Shown here: in pieces, positions 11,980 through 24,505 of the stretch
Position numbering within the stretch: position 1 is the first letter of the stretch
Layout: each line of letters opens with the position of its first letter
Assembly (NCBI GenBank): GCA_025266875.1
Contig: JALLLT010000039.1
Span: forward strand, 124,001-188,000
Reading direction: 5' to 3'
From: Fennellomyces sp. T-0311
Taxonomy: Eukaryota; Mucoromycota; Mucoromycetes; Mucorales; Lichtheimiaceae
Length of the DNA stretch: 64,000 nucleotides
Notes under the pieces: model-generated
Database searches by the model: none
Seen by the model: only the letters and a program-made list of their open reading frames with translations
Told to the model about the DNA's origin: nothing
Made by a program: the position numbers and the translations under genes

Positions 11980-14900
11980 TTAGTTTTGTACATCCGGGTT
12001 TATCTCCAGGCGGAAGACGTTTTGGTATTGTGCCCGGTTCTTTTGAACAATGCAGCCTTCAATGATAAGTGGTTCACCAGTGTTTCCGTTGCCATTGTAG
12101 TAAGTGAGGCGGCATTCATTACCAGAGATCATCTGGACGAGATCACCCTAATAACATGAAGCGTAAGTGACCTGAAATATACTTAACAAGATAAAGTTCA
12201 TACCGTTTCAACATGGCGAATCTCAATAAATCGTGGATCAACAGCGAGTACGTATGGATAGTGGAATATTATATGATCTGGATGGATTTCCCATTCGCAC
12301 AAGAGTGCCGATCTATAATAACATAGTTAGTCAGTGCACCATATTAAATACAGAGCGAAGCTTACGTATTATCCCGTGGGACCAGTTGTTGATTACGGTT
12401 GTTGACGTAGAATGCAAACTTGTTATAGCACATAAGGAACTTTCCTTGCACGCGGTACATTGCTACTGGTCTCAAACCATCGCGTCGCTGTTCGAGGAAG
12501 TCGAACTGTGGGTCATGTTCGTCAGGAATCGTGTGGCCGTCAACAAGATCCTCTGGATCAATAATTTCAAACGCTCTCTCGCAAACCACCGCGAATTTGG
12601 ACTTTAAGAAGTGAATGTTCGTTGCGCGTGCTCCAACCGAGAACTCCTTGTACGTCGAGAACCATGGATTTCTGCTGCTGCTACCGAAAAAGGATCTGTA
12701 CGAGCGCGAACCACTTCCGCGACTGGAGGGATCAATGCTACGTGTCGGTTTGAGGGCAGTGAAGATAGTCGACACTGTCTTTTGTCTTGCATAAACCAAC
12801 ATATCGGCACCGTTGCATACACCAACTTGGAAAAAGGTAACAGGGTCGCTGATCTCGTGTCGAAGGGAATTTGGATCCTTGAGATTTTTAGGCGACGTGA
12901 GTGCATCCAAAGGATAGGCATACAACTTCTTGTCTATAAATAAACATGGCTTAGAAAAAACTGCATCGGCGATCTCTCCGTTTATCCCTTACCAGCCAAT
13001 ACAACCAGAATTTGGTACTTTTGCATGACACCCACTTGCGCAACGGATTTCAGGTTGTTTAGAATTGTACGTGCGGGCCTTCCATCGCTCGGTTTGAAGT
13101 ATACTCGGCCTGTAGTTGTTCCGATAGCAGTCATTTTCTCGTTATCGTCTGTCACTGTTTTCAAACAAGATATTAGAAGAAAAGTCCAGCAGCATACTTG
13201 GCAGCCTTACCAAATGGTACAGTGCAGGTGACTCTGCCAAGTCCGTCTGACAACGACGCATCAGCATCATATTTGAAGAGTGACGACTCAATCGAGTGCA
13301 AAGAGAAAGCATCCACGCGGTTCTTCAAGTTAGCCTTGGCGTTTCTGATAGCATCCAAACAGCGTTTTTTGTCATTCGCATCATTGCATAGCAAGTAATA
13401 GGTGCCTCCATGTCGTCCAGGATGAACCAGCGTTAATGATAGCGTACTGCTGAGGCCACGTGTGGTTGTACTTGAGCGAAGGGTATTATACGTGCTGTGC
13501 ATGGTACTTGTGCGCGATGGAAGCAGTGACGGTAAACTGAACTCGTTGTTCAATTCTGGGATATAGAGCATCTGTAGAGGGATTGGTCGTCGCGAGATCT
13601 TGTACTCTGTACTCTCACTCGTTTTTCGCGGCTTGGTCAGTAGTACCATATGGTCGAACACAATGACGTGGAAATACTTTTCGCTAACTTCGAGCGTCGA
13701 ATTCTCGCGCTTGAGATCATTGCGGTAATAGATTTGGCGCTGAGGATCAGTGAGTTTGAGGTCATATGTCTCACCCTGTCGGCATGTCAACGCGCTGTTC
13801 AGCGTCAGGATCTCGACACGTTTCTTGACACTAGCAGAAAGACTGTCGCACAACGCAGCCACATTGGCGATCTTTTCTTTGCACTGCATTAATATAGCAT
13901 AGTCCTCGCTCTCCTTGTCAGTCTTTTTGATGATTGCCGAAAGCAACAAGGGATATCGTTGCAGACGCATAACCGGTCGAAGTAAAAAGTGTCGGAATTC
14001 TTGCTTTTTCAGGTGCGGATTTGTCTGAAGAGACTGTAAGAATTGTCCGAAACGGTCGTTGCTGCGTCGCGTAAGTGCGACAATGTATTCTGCAAGATGT
14101 ACGTTCGGGACGTAGCGGGAATAAGGCTCGGAGAACCGTTCGAAATGCTTCAATAGAATATCACTGATGGATGGCACACAATCTTGGTCATACTCCTCCT
14201 GTCGCTCGAAAAGGTCCGTGAACAGCTCCGAGCTGAGATCCTGCAGTTCTACGTGGTTGTTGAAGACATCTCTTGCGAAGAGTTCCCACATGTTCGGATC
14301 AATAGCCCCGGATTCGCTCATAGGTGCAACAATGGCCTTTAATACCGTGTTAATATCCAGTATCTCCTGTAAATAATGCAAAACGATTACCTCTTGCAGC
14401 AACTCCATATCTTTCAGGTACTGTTCTTCACCATAAATCACTTCATTGATGGCTTCCTGACGATCTCGTTCACGGGGATCTATGCTATCGTAGAACTCTC
14501 GAGGAACACGCATACCCCAATTCTCCGTCGAGCGCATCTATCAACAACAGTTAAGATCCATTTTTGACCATCAGAAAAGTACTTACTCCTTCAGTGTAAA
14601 CAGTGGAGCGCATAGATACGCTTCTTCCTAGCTGCTCTTGTGGCTGCACGGTATATGAGTTAGCCATACCAACTACTAAAGCACATGCCATCTATTACCT
14701 CTACATCCTTTTCATAAACATCGGGCTTGTTTGGACAACGAGGTGCATAACAGCCACCGTAACCTGGCTCACAACCTCTAACATAACATCTCGTAATGCC
14801 TGTAAAAACACCAACTGGTATGACAGGTCGCAACCGGTAAGTCTCATCAAGTGAGTCATACACCCGTTTGTGAGACTTCTGTGAGGTTTCGTTCACAGAT

Positions 14901-16556
14901 TCCAGTAATCCAGCAGGCTTGCATTGCATCATAGCATTGAGCACTTTGAGACAATGTTCACGAGGATATTGACCCATCAAGAGATCAAATACAGTGTCCT
15001 AGCAGCAAAATAAATAAATTGACATAGTAACTGCATCCATAACATACCACTGCCTCAGCACCTGTAAATGCGTCCGGATACTCAGTTGAGCAACTCAATT
15101 CTCTCAAGCTCACAGTCTCCTTCATCTTCGTCACAAATGCCTTGCTCAGTACCGACAATAGTGCAGGATCCGTCGATCCCTCTGCGGGAACTGTTTCAGG
15201 CTCTACTGGTCCGTCCGCTTCTTCTTCTGGTGCAGGTGGTAATGGCTTACTATAACCTGATTGCTGTCTGGCTTGCTCTTCAGCATCTGAATCATCGCTA
15301 GAATCATCCGAGACTGTATGCTTCGTGCTATCAAAGCGCTTAAGGGACTTTTTCACGGATTCACGGTGTTGATTATCAGCGAAAACGGCAGACGAAGGTT
15401 GCACTGTCGATGGTCTAAAGGTGCTGATGAAATCTTGCGACGAGTGCTTCGTGTAATTGACCGGAGGATAAGGAGGGGCCTGATCATAAGTCTGCGATCG
15501 GTTCCAGCGCTCGGGGGTAGGCATTTGAAAGGCGAAAGCAGTACCTGCACGCTGTGGGAAAAGGTTTTCCTGGTGCAGCGGCACACGCGGTGGATAAGGC
15601 GCCACTGGAGGATATGGCTCTTGATGAGCTGGTGGCGTAGGCTCCTGGTGAGCTGGAGGATACGGCGGTTGGGGCTCGTGACGCGCCGGTGGATATGATG
15701 GCGGACCATCTTTACGAACAGGTGGATACGGGGATTTCGGCTCCTCATCGTGCAGTGGAGGATATGCTTCTGTATTGGTTGGTGGATACGGCGAATGAGG
15801 CTCCTGGGCTGGGGGGTATGTTTCAGTGTTCGCTGGCGGATAAGGCGAATGTGGCTCCTGATGTTGCACTGGTGGGCGTGGTGGCAGATAAGGCGAATGA
15901 GGCTCGTGCTGATGAGCGGGAGGGTATGGCTCCGGACGCATCGGAGGATACGGGGAGTGAGGCTCCTGAGCTGGAGGATACGCCGGCGTACTGGTGCTTG
16001 GCTCTGGTCGATGCGCAGAGGGGTACGATGACGAAGGCGATGGACGTGGCGGATACGGTGGAGGATAGCCTTGAGGGGCGCCACTCATTGGAGGATAAGG
16101 ACCCATCGAGTGCGGTGGATATTGCGGGAAGGATGGCTGAGGCGGATATCCTTGCGGAGCTGGCATCGCCATCTGGTGAGGCTGACGAGCCGAGTACCTC
16201 CATTGCTCTGGTTGCGGCTGATGGTGTTGCGGGATGGGCGCCGGTGGGTATCCTCCTATGTTGCCACCAGCGTAATTGTGCACATGCTGATGCTGATTCA
16301 TAGGCATCGGCATCTCGTATCCGCCGCTCGGGCTTCTTTCATGACCATGATAAAACTGTATCCAAGGCAACGGTTAATAGTGTATGTGATTTATTTTCGA
16401 TTGCCTTGGCGCGATAATACAACTTACGTTCCCGGGATTGATTTGAGCGTGTGCTCCATGAGGACTACTGTGGCGGGAATTACCTCGTCCATTTGCTTCA
16501 GGTACACCATCATTCCGGTTGAATCCGCGGTCGGGAGGTTCATAATACTCTGCCAT
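11980..16556 (-). CDS. Rho1-type guanine-nucleotide exchange factor (Rom2/Rgf family): DEP-DH-PH-CNH
   Basis: Start at 16556 (MAEYYEPPDRGF); exon 1 ends at a GTAAGT donor after INPGN and joins FYHGHERSPSGG in frame. The long N-terminal region (16340-15400) is a low-complexity PYPP/PHSPYPP repeat. A DEP-like segment follows (about 15100-14850: DAFTGAEAV, then DLLMGQYPREHCLKVL), then a Cys-rich linker (GVFTGITRCYVRGCEPGYG). Next is one long exon (14537-13173) with the DH domain (RQEAINEVIYGEEQYLKDM, then LRPVMRLQRYPLLLSAI, the conserved DH helix) and a PH domain (FHVIVFDHMVLLTKPRK). The CNH domain occupies the 3' exons (13164-11980), ending with PYVLAVDPRFIEIRHVET and a TAA at 11980. In yeasts this family activates Rho1 at the membrane to drive cell-wall synthesis. 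The gene appears complete and intact. Confidence 0.92.
15560..16300. repeat. Coding minisatellite: PYPP/HSPYPP repeats
   Basis: Imprecise repeats of units such as GGATACGG and GAATGAGGCTC on the plus strand, which on the coding strand give recurring PHSPYPP, PYPPA and SYPPA units in the RhoGEF N-terminus. All three frames stay open antisense (for example 15689-16303 plus), which is a compositional by-product, not another gene. Confidence 0.75.
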
Positions 16557-19129
16557 CTTTCAGCTTCCGTGTTGTCTCACAATTGGTATTGAACGAACGC
16601 TACTTTGTAGAAAGGTGGGCCAAACAGAATGACGGTACAAGAGAGAGAAAAAAGAAGACGCACAATCAGTTAGAATGGTTGAGTTTTCTTGGAATAAAGA
16701 AAGCGATGCATACTTTTCAGACGAGAACCAGAGTTTCGTTCTAATTCGCAAATGAGAAAATGGAAACGCGCCGAGATTTTAAAAGAAAAGAAGGAAAGTG
16801 TAGCCTGGATAAAAAGCTTAAATCGAATAATTTTTTTGGTGCGTCATGCGCCGCCTTCATTCATTTCTCCAGTGGAGGCGCTGTCGATCCGCAGCATTTT
16901 GCACACTTTATAGGCAACGACCTCGATCCATAGAAGTGCATTGAGGATACGGCATGTGCAACCGGTAACGCCTCCAGCAATTACAACTTCTTGCACAAAG
17001 CGACACCAGCGTACAAGTTCGCGGTTCCTGATCACATTGCCTAGTCATTATTCCAATGTGTCGTAGGTCACAAGTCCAACCAAAAGACACTGTATTTATT
17101 TATGCATACACTTGATGTGGTCCTCTACTGTTAAGCTCTTTACTATATCACCATCGCCGGGTAGTTTCCGCGCTAGATGTAGCCATACGGTGCCACTTTT
17201 TATAAGCTATTACTAAAGATAGATGTACCACATTATACAGATCACCCGCTAACTCCCCTTATATTTTACATGTATCCACGAGAGAAAAAGAGAACAGTGG
17301 CCCCTGGATGGTAAACCCGTCGAGGCTGAATCCGCCTGTCGGAGGATTGACAAGATCGGCTTAACGCGAACTAAATTTAGAATGCAAAACATTGGCTTGC
17401 TTGTTTGCTGTGTAGAAGTGCGGATCGATACAGATTTAAGATTATTGGCCTGTGTACCCACACTTATAAAATTTCTCCCGGGTGTCATTACCGAATGTCG
17501 TGCTATCTTGGTGAGAAAGTCTGACCATAATGAGCCGATGATACGCAAGTAGTATTGTTGTTGTTAGTCGTGCCCGCAGCAGCTGATTCCTTGGCGTACT
17601 GTGCGGAACTACTCGTCGATGACCATCCTTCTTTTTGTCGCTTCTTAACCTTTCTAGAATGAAGTGCTCCTCCTGCAGTAACGCAATTCTTCTGAAAGGA
17701 AATCTCTACAATTTAAAATGGAGGATATATTTTTGTTCATTCTACATACTCGTTAAGCCCTGGATATTTATAGACATGCCACCAAAATCGAGGTTTTCAT
17801 ACCTCAGAGTTGGAAAGAAAGAAAATACCGAATAGATAGCTGTACTACAGGTACGGATGATCAATTATTTATTGGTACCACATGCATGTTGAATCCCAAG
17901 TTAAATCGCGACCAATCTCTCTACAAAGAAGAGTAGAGCACTGCATTTGTATGCACATTCAAGACGGTATATGCAAAAAGTATTCGTATAGGCGATGCGC
18001 AATAAAGACCATCAGCCAGCAGAATATGATCGACATTAAAGATACGTACATTTACAGCTCTCTCTCAGAAATTATCTTTATAGCTTTGCTCGCTGGCTTG
18101 TTTCCACTTCTAGCTCATCTGGAAGGCTTTCAATTGCGTGGCATAAACTTTTAAAGCGGCTAAAATACGTAGGGGATACTTACTGCTACGAAACATCCAA
18201 AAGGAAGGCTGGAAGCTGAGGATCTGAAGAAGATTTGATGTTTCTACGTCACTTGCACTGGATATACGTTCGATGCACGGTGCATTTGTGGTGACAGCTT
18301 ACGCGAACACGCGAATTTGAAATTCTGACGGAAAAAGTTCCAGATGCCTACCCAGAAAAAGACAGGCCCGGGTAATTGACATGCTGGAATACGTTATCAA
18401 TAACCAGTTTCAAAGAGTGCGAGCGCTACAAAACAAACGGTTTCGTGACATTCACGGGTTGAAGTGCCATATAAATAAGTCTAAAGAGTTTTTACTCCGT
18501 CTCATTCCTATTCTAGCATGTCGCTTAAATGAAAAAGAGAACATAAAAAAGGTACCACTTCTAAGCAAAATATTTCACGTGCCTATGGTTCTATCTTCGA
18601 ACAACACCTTGTGTCTGCCTTGCAACCCTCTATAAAATATACTAATACATCAGGCGGACCCAATTGCTGCATCAGGCTTTATTCCACGTCAAAATCTATA
18701 AATATCGCGTAATAAGCCCACAACCTCGGATTTTCGGCTTTGTAGTTGTTTTCTCCAGTTGTCCATTTTCCATGCCTTCTTAACACAATCCTTTTTCATT
18801 TGGAATGTGTTTCCACTTTAGACTACTCCATTTTCTATGTTTTTCAAACGTGCCGTTTTCAGGACCTGCTTTTCGGTCAATTCCTTCCAATGTCAGCCTA
18901 CTTTTCATCATATCTCGGTCCCAGATTACGCTAGCAACACAAACGAAACTGTCCCGTACTATTCCTGAATGGGTCTATCATTGACATACAATCGAACATG
19001 CCTTGATCAGGGGCATTTTTTGTATATAAGAATGGGATCGAATGAAACCTCTTGGAACATATTTATATGGTACTTCAAACCATGAGCGTTACGTAACCGT
19101 TTCTTTTGTAGCACTCGCATGCTTTGACC
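16557..19129. other. Upstream region of the RhoGEF gene and AT-rich spacer
   Basis: 2.6 kb without a supported gene. 16557-16850 is the probable 5' region of the RhoGEF. A minus-strand frame at 16844-17035 (VRWCRFVQEVVIAGG) and a plus-strand frame at 18381-18635 with IHGLKCHINKSKE look mildly protein-like but lack family signatures or credible partners. The region ends at the left terminal repeat of the transposon at 19130. Confidence 0.5.
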
Positions 19130-19173
19130 CACTGCGGAAAAATTGACCCTTTAACTCAAGGATCAATCCAGGA
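19130..19173 (+). repeat. Left terminal inverted repeat of the CACTA-like element
   Basis: Starts CACTGCGGAAAAATTGAC and includes TCAAGGATCAATCCA. It pairs with 24506-24549 in inverse orientation with four mismatches in 44 bp. Confidence 0.9.
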
Positions 19174-19401
19174 TCGACAGGACGGAATTTGATGGTTCAA
19201 GGATAGATCCTTGAATTAAAGGACCAGGGCATGGATTAGTCAAGGATGCAATCCTTGATTTACTGTCTTGATTAATCGTGTGATTCCAGGATTACTTTCA
19301 AAGGATGAAGCCTGGATGGGACAGAATGACACAAGGATCACCTTCAAAGGGTAAATCATAGATGGTAAGTGTTTACTACGATAATCAAAAGTACAAGTAT
19401 C

Positions 19402-22400
19402 TTATATATCCTTTATTTCGCCATTATACAATCCAGTTACTGTTGCATTCTTCGATACCATTCCATTCCTAATCAAATACTGCCTCTGGCTACTACGTTC
19501 GTTGTGATTGCAAGTAACTAATCCAGCAAAGTCTTCTAGTGCAGTAGCGTCAACGACAAAGATACGATCCACAGACGATCGAGTGATGTATGCGGAGCCT
19601 GTATCAAGGTCTATACTTGGGGAAAATAGTCCAACAACAGCAAGCAACCGAGCGATGTTATCCTGGATATGAATGAGATAAAAATATACCTTGCCAAAGT
19701 AGTATTGTGGTCCGTACACAAAAGCAGAGTCATTGCCATGTGTATGGTTTCTACAGAAAATGGTTAATCAGTAGCAGTATATCATTTTCACATTTTCTAT
19801 TTACATATCAATACTCATCTTCAGTCGAACAAAATATGCGGCTCGATAACGTCGTTGGTGCGAAAGCAGGCTGCCAAACTTGTTTGACTTGAAATATAAT
19901 CGTCCACCATATTGAAATTCAACATTCAAAGGGCCATCGATTTTGTCTCGCAAGTAAGTCAACAAACTTCTTTTCAACGTCAGTGCGTCTACGCCAGCAA
20001 TTGTATTGTCCATGATATCCAAGTTTTGGTTCTTGAGTTTGCCCCACACTTCCGGAGCACTTATGTCTGATGGATCAATACAAAAAACGTGGTCGTTTCG
20101 CGCTTTGGCATTGTCTCCTTCTTGTCCGCTTGACTCAACGACAGGGTCAATGTAACGCGCCATAGCTAACTGCTTCATGATATTCCCAGCATTTGATCCT
20201 GGAGCCGAGGTAGAGGATATCGCCTTCGAGTATACACCGACCATCCGCTCCATCGAACGAGTGCTATAATAGCGTAATGGACCGAGTTGCCGTATCATCG
20301 CGGGGATGTGCTTGAGGTAGTGTTGGTTCGGCGTGAATATAGAAACTGATAAGATTCCATTGGTAACCAGTTCAAGTAAGTAAGTATGCCACGTAGTAAA
20401 TCCTCTATCAAACATTCTTTTGGTCTCACGATCCACTGCATTAGACTTATATTACCTTTCGATGTCATCAATGTCAACACGCGTGAGATCATATTGCAAT
20501 GACTTTTGGCATGCGGTTACCAGCGCCATCGTCGCTTCTTGAGCCTCAGCCGTAGCAAGCCGTGGGACCACCAATGCTGGAACTGCGTAAAGCAGGAAAT
20601 CAAGCCAATCAACCGACCGTACCCGTCTTTTCCCTTTCAAACTTCGCCATGCGCCAGTGAACGATGGTGGCACTGTTTCTCTTGCATTCTCCATTTCCGC
20701 CATTACAGTATCGATATCAATGGCGAAGGGGTTTGAATCCGTGTCAGGAGATTTGTAACTTCCATTTAGAAGGTCAAAAAACTGGCGTGCGATTCCATGT
20801 CCCAAAAGATGTAACTCGTCTAATGCGAAAAACTGTGGACCTCCGAAAGCCATGAAATCTGCAAATGCGCACGGACCATACAACCCCCTCTATTGTTAAT
20901 TCAGTAGTTAGATATCGTAAAAAAGAAGTGACACTCTATGTACCTCCATGTCTCCGGTTCGAAAGGACTCTGCATTTCGCCATTGGCGCGAAACATCTTC
21001 TCGGTCAGGGAAGTACATACCGTAACCATTCTCGTTGTGTTCACCGACAATGCAGCATATACGGCATCCATATTTGGCAGTAGGACCAAAGTGATTTGCC
21101 AGCGTCTTCACCCCCATCATATCTCCTGTAGCGCCAACCAGATGCACCTTTGCCTTTATCTCCTTTTTGCCGGACTTGACCACTAGACCATTCTGTTCCA
21201 AACCCTTCAACTCGTCCAATGTAGGCTGCAAGAAACTCTGAAGATCTGTCGGAGATTCAGGACCAGGTATTATGCCAACTTGAAGCATATTTTTTGTTTC
21301 GTAACTATTTGCAGATAGTTGCTTAAATTTATAGTTACATGATCTGCTGATACTGAACTCACCGTATACTTGGATCAAAGTTAAGCACTACAAGGTGCAT
21401 GATTGTCATGCTATGGTGGCTATAGTTCATGGGCTGAAATCCATCGACATACAACATCAGGGCAATATCCAGATCCTCCGAAAACAAGCCGTCCTCAATC
21501 TTCATCTTCTGATACGCTGCACCATCGAAAAAATCTCTGTATAGTCCTGGTCGATGCTTGAACTGACTCCGGTATAACAATTGCTCTCGAGACTTTTCAT
21601 CGTGGATCATGTACGCCAACTGTTCACCAATTGGGAGTATGTCCATTTGCGCTACTGGTCTGAGATCGGATGGTTGACCCTGTGGATCATCAGTGCTGGG
21701 CTCGTAGTATCGTGGTTTGGCGCAGTTCGAGCATACTGTACTATCGTCATTGTAATACATCTTACATCCCGTTGCGCAGATGTCGAAGGGCTTTGTGTCT
21801 ACTGGATAAAAGTTTGAAGTTTCTTTGCGAGACATAAATGGGGTATACATGAACTCGTGCTCTATCGATTTGACAAAAAAAAGATGGGAATAAATACTGG
21901 TTTTCACAACAGTAGGCTTACCTGGATCAAAGTAGGCAATCAATTCATTGCATAAATTGCGAAGTTCTTCATGCCCAGCACGTGAAATATTACGACGATC
22001 GACGATTGCCTGAAGCTTGACACTTGACTTTGCAATTATTCCATCGCTTTGCTGAACATTGAACGCATATACCTTCGGTTCTGTATTTGGCACTACCCGT
22101 GACATCTATTAGCGATTTACCCCTAATTTTGGCAACACTGTCTTACCATTGACTATGCTAGCCTCAGCATCCGTGGGAGGAGGTGAGTTTTGCACACTTT
22201 GAACAGTAGGTTTATCGTAATCACTGAAGCCGCCATCATGCTGATCATCATCGGAAGTCAATAACTGACATCCTGTGAATTCTTGGGTGGCAGTGGATAT
22301 AGATCGCGAAGAGGCTTCCTGGGTATTCCTAAAGAGTAGCTCAATAAACATGCAACATTAAATAAAGAATATCCTTACATCGGTACTGTGCCAGTGTTAT

Positions 22401-22668
22401 CTTGAGGAACATGCGTCGCTGCTCTTTCCAAGTTTCTTTGATCCGTCTGTCGATTAATGGATCGAGATGAGGATAATGTTCGAGGTCTACAAGCTTTCTT
22501 AGTTTTACGAGGTTAACATAGTTAGTTAGCATACCTCTTTGACTGCCGCTCCAGCGGTTCAAGTTCAGCTTTACGTTGAGTGCAAACAGGGTAATGCTTC
22601 TTATGCTGCGCATGTGTCAATGGCTGCTTGCACCAGCCGCATGGGATTTTCGATTTGTTCCCTTTCAT
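19402..22668 (-). CDS. TNP2-type (CACTA/En-Spm) transposase
   Basis: Start at 22668 (MKGNKSKIPCGWCKQPL) gives an N-terminal zinc-binding motif, C-x2-C-x9-H-x3-H-x3-C. Introns then restore frame through a Ser-rich region to VPNTEPKVYAFNVQQSDG. The core has the TNP2 landmarks: a zinc ribbon (ICATGCKMYYND, then CSNCAKPRYY), the LYVDGFQPMNYSHHS block holding a conserved Asp, then LVGATGDMMGVKTLANHFG followed by YGCRICCIVGEHN, then FALDELHLLGHGI. The C-terminal exon (19402-19719) is GDxx-free and unrecognised. Family knowledge: the enzyme cuts at the CACT-type ends. The frame is open in every inferred exon, so the protein may be functional. Exon borders beyond the first four were not checked base by base. 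Confidence 0.85.
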
Positions 22669-22777
22669 TAGGATTTATGCAATGTACGCGTTAGAAAAGC
22701 TTTGATTGGCGGGTTGGTACCGAAAGATGAAAAACTTTTTTGTTTGTTTTTACGCTATAACAACTCTTTCCTTGACC
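22669..22777. promoter_or_regulatory. Shared divergent promoter of the transposon genes
   Basis: Only about 110 bp separate the two opposed start codons, so a bidirectional promoter must lie here or overlap the coding starts. No strong TATA box is evident. If an upstream in-frame ATG (about 22727) is used for the plus-strand gene, the spacer is even shorter. Confidence 0.5.
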
Positions 22778-23991
22778 ATGCCACCCAAAAAGCAACCTGA
22801 CTTAAAAGCTATTGAGCATGCTGTGAAGGAGGTTTTTTCACTAGTGAGTGCTATGTCAAATGCCGTCGCAAGGGTTGAAGACGCCCAAGAATCGTCCGTG
22901 AAAGATTTGGACGAAATCAGAGAAGAAACATTTGCGTTGAAGTCCAAAATGAATGACCTCTCAACTTCTTTAAATGACGCTGCAAGTGTGCCTGGTAGCA
23001 GTACCAACCAAGATCAGGTATTTGAATGCAAACATTCACGATTCGCGTGTAGTAACTATGATAGCATAGAGTTCTGTGTCTGTCAGAACGATAAGTCGTC
23101 CAGACACTCTTGTCCGTAACAAGCGCAAAGCGCTCAAACTGTCAACCAACCTGATCAACAGTGTACTCGCAACTGAGTTCTTTGACAATAATCAAGAAAC
23201 CGCTTCCTTTGCCATGTCTAATATCAACCAAGAGACATGTATGGTGCTTAATGAGCTGCGTTCCAGAATCCCACCTAAAACCAGCTACAATCTGATTGGC
23301 GATGAGCTTAAGACAGAGTATGCGCTCATACTGGAGAAGCGCTGCAAAGCCTTCAATGTTCATCTTGACAAGTGCAAGAACTCGTGGATCACCAGGTGGT
23401 TACTCATGTACAAGTACGGTAACCAGTATCAAGGCAAGAAGAAAATAGAAAGGAATAATGATACACCGTAAGTTTTCTCATACGTAAACTAAATCCATCG
23501 ATGCAAGCTAAGGTTCATTTTTAAAACAGAGATCCACTTGGTGGTAGCTCATCCGCACCTGACGGTGATATCCGTTCTGCTCGCACGTCTTCCGCTGTTC
23601 CTTCTCCTGCTGGTCCGTCAACAACCAGTTCCAATTTCAGCACTTTGGCCACTTCTCCGAATAGCTTGACTCGTAGCTCTACTGCATCTTCAATTGACCG
23701 GATGATGTCAAGATCTAGCTTAACAAGAGCTGATACTGATTTGAGGTGATTGCTTTTACTTATATGATTATTTGGCACTGATACTTCTTTAGTGAGGAGC
23801 AGGATAGTGACGATGAAGAAAACAACGAAGAAATTCAAGAACTACTAAGGTATGTGTTAGGTAATGTTTGTGTGGTTCAATCGACTAAGCTTTATCTTAT
23901 ATTGATCAGACAATTGAATGAAGCCCGAGCACGCAGCCGCAAAGGGAAAGAGCCGGAAAGAAACGTGCGTCGAAGAATCTCTGGACCATAA
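22778..23991 (+). CDS. Accessory protein of the CACTA-like element (coiled coil, unknown domain, acidic tail)
   Basis: Start MPPKKQPDLKAIEHAVKEV; an intron follows SSTNQDQ. The second coding block (about 23090-23470) contains LSTNLINSVLATEFFDN, then EYALILEKRCKAF and SWITRWLLMYKYGNQYQ. A Ser/Thr-rich exon (DPLGGSSSAPDGD, from 23530) continues through DTDLSEEQDSDDEENN to a basic tail with KGKEPERNVRRRISGP and TAA at 23989. The N-terminus is a coiled coil of about 60 residues. I recognise no known domain. By analogy with plant CACTA elements, whose second product binds subterminal repeats, this may be the DNA-binding partner of the transposase; that is inference. An in-frame ATG upstream (about 22727) would add a short hydrophobic leader. 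Confidence 0.65.
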
Positions 23992-24339
23992 AAAGTTACA
24001 AGTAGTGAGGTAAGTCTCTCAATTCACATCTCTTATAGGCTATTTATTCCGATAAGTATAATATTCAGTCAATAACAACAATACTAAAATTGCTTATCAC
24101 TTTTTACGTTTTTCGAAGAACTAGAGATTTTTCGCGTGAAAGAAAAAGGGGGGGAATTGGTTAGAGGGGTCATCTATTTGGTCAATGTCGCGTAATGCCA
24201 CTTCCTATATATATTGGTCCTTTCCTCCCGTGCTTCAGTGGCCCATGCCATCCATTATATTATAACCAAATATATTTGCTTTTACTATATCATATATAAA
24301 TGAGTGGCACGCCACTATTTCCTTATTGAGCTTGAAAGT

Positions 24340-24490
24340 GCCATTTCTGATCCTGTCTAGATCCAGTCTTGATCCTGTCTTGATCTTGTCTCGGATCCTT
24401 GAATCACAGACTCGGATCCTGTCTTGATCCTGGATTCTGATCCTGTTCTGATCCTGGAAAAGCTCACTTTCAAGGATGAAGACAGGATCA
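24340..24490. repeat. Subterminal GATCCTG repeats
   Basis: At least seven close variants of TGATCCTGTCT or GATCCTGG in about 120 bp, with the opposite orientation (AGGATC, AAGGATG) next to the terminal repeat. The left subterminal region (19150-19365) has related AAGGAT and GGATC units. These are likely binding sites for an element-encoded protein. Confidence 0.75.
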
Positions 24491-24505
24491 AATCAAAGGA
24501 TTTCC

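Noticed and set aside
15689..16303. 204-codon plus-strand open frame over the PYPP repeats
   Set aside because: Repeat-driven open frame antisense to the RhoGEF proline-rich head.
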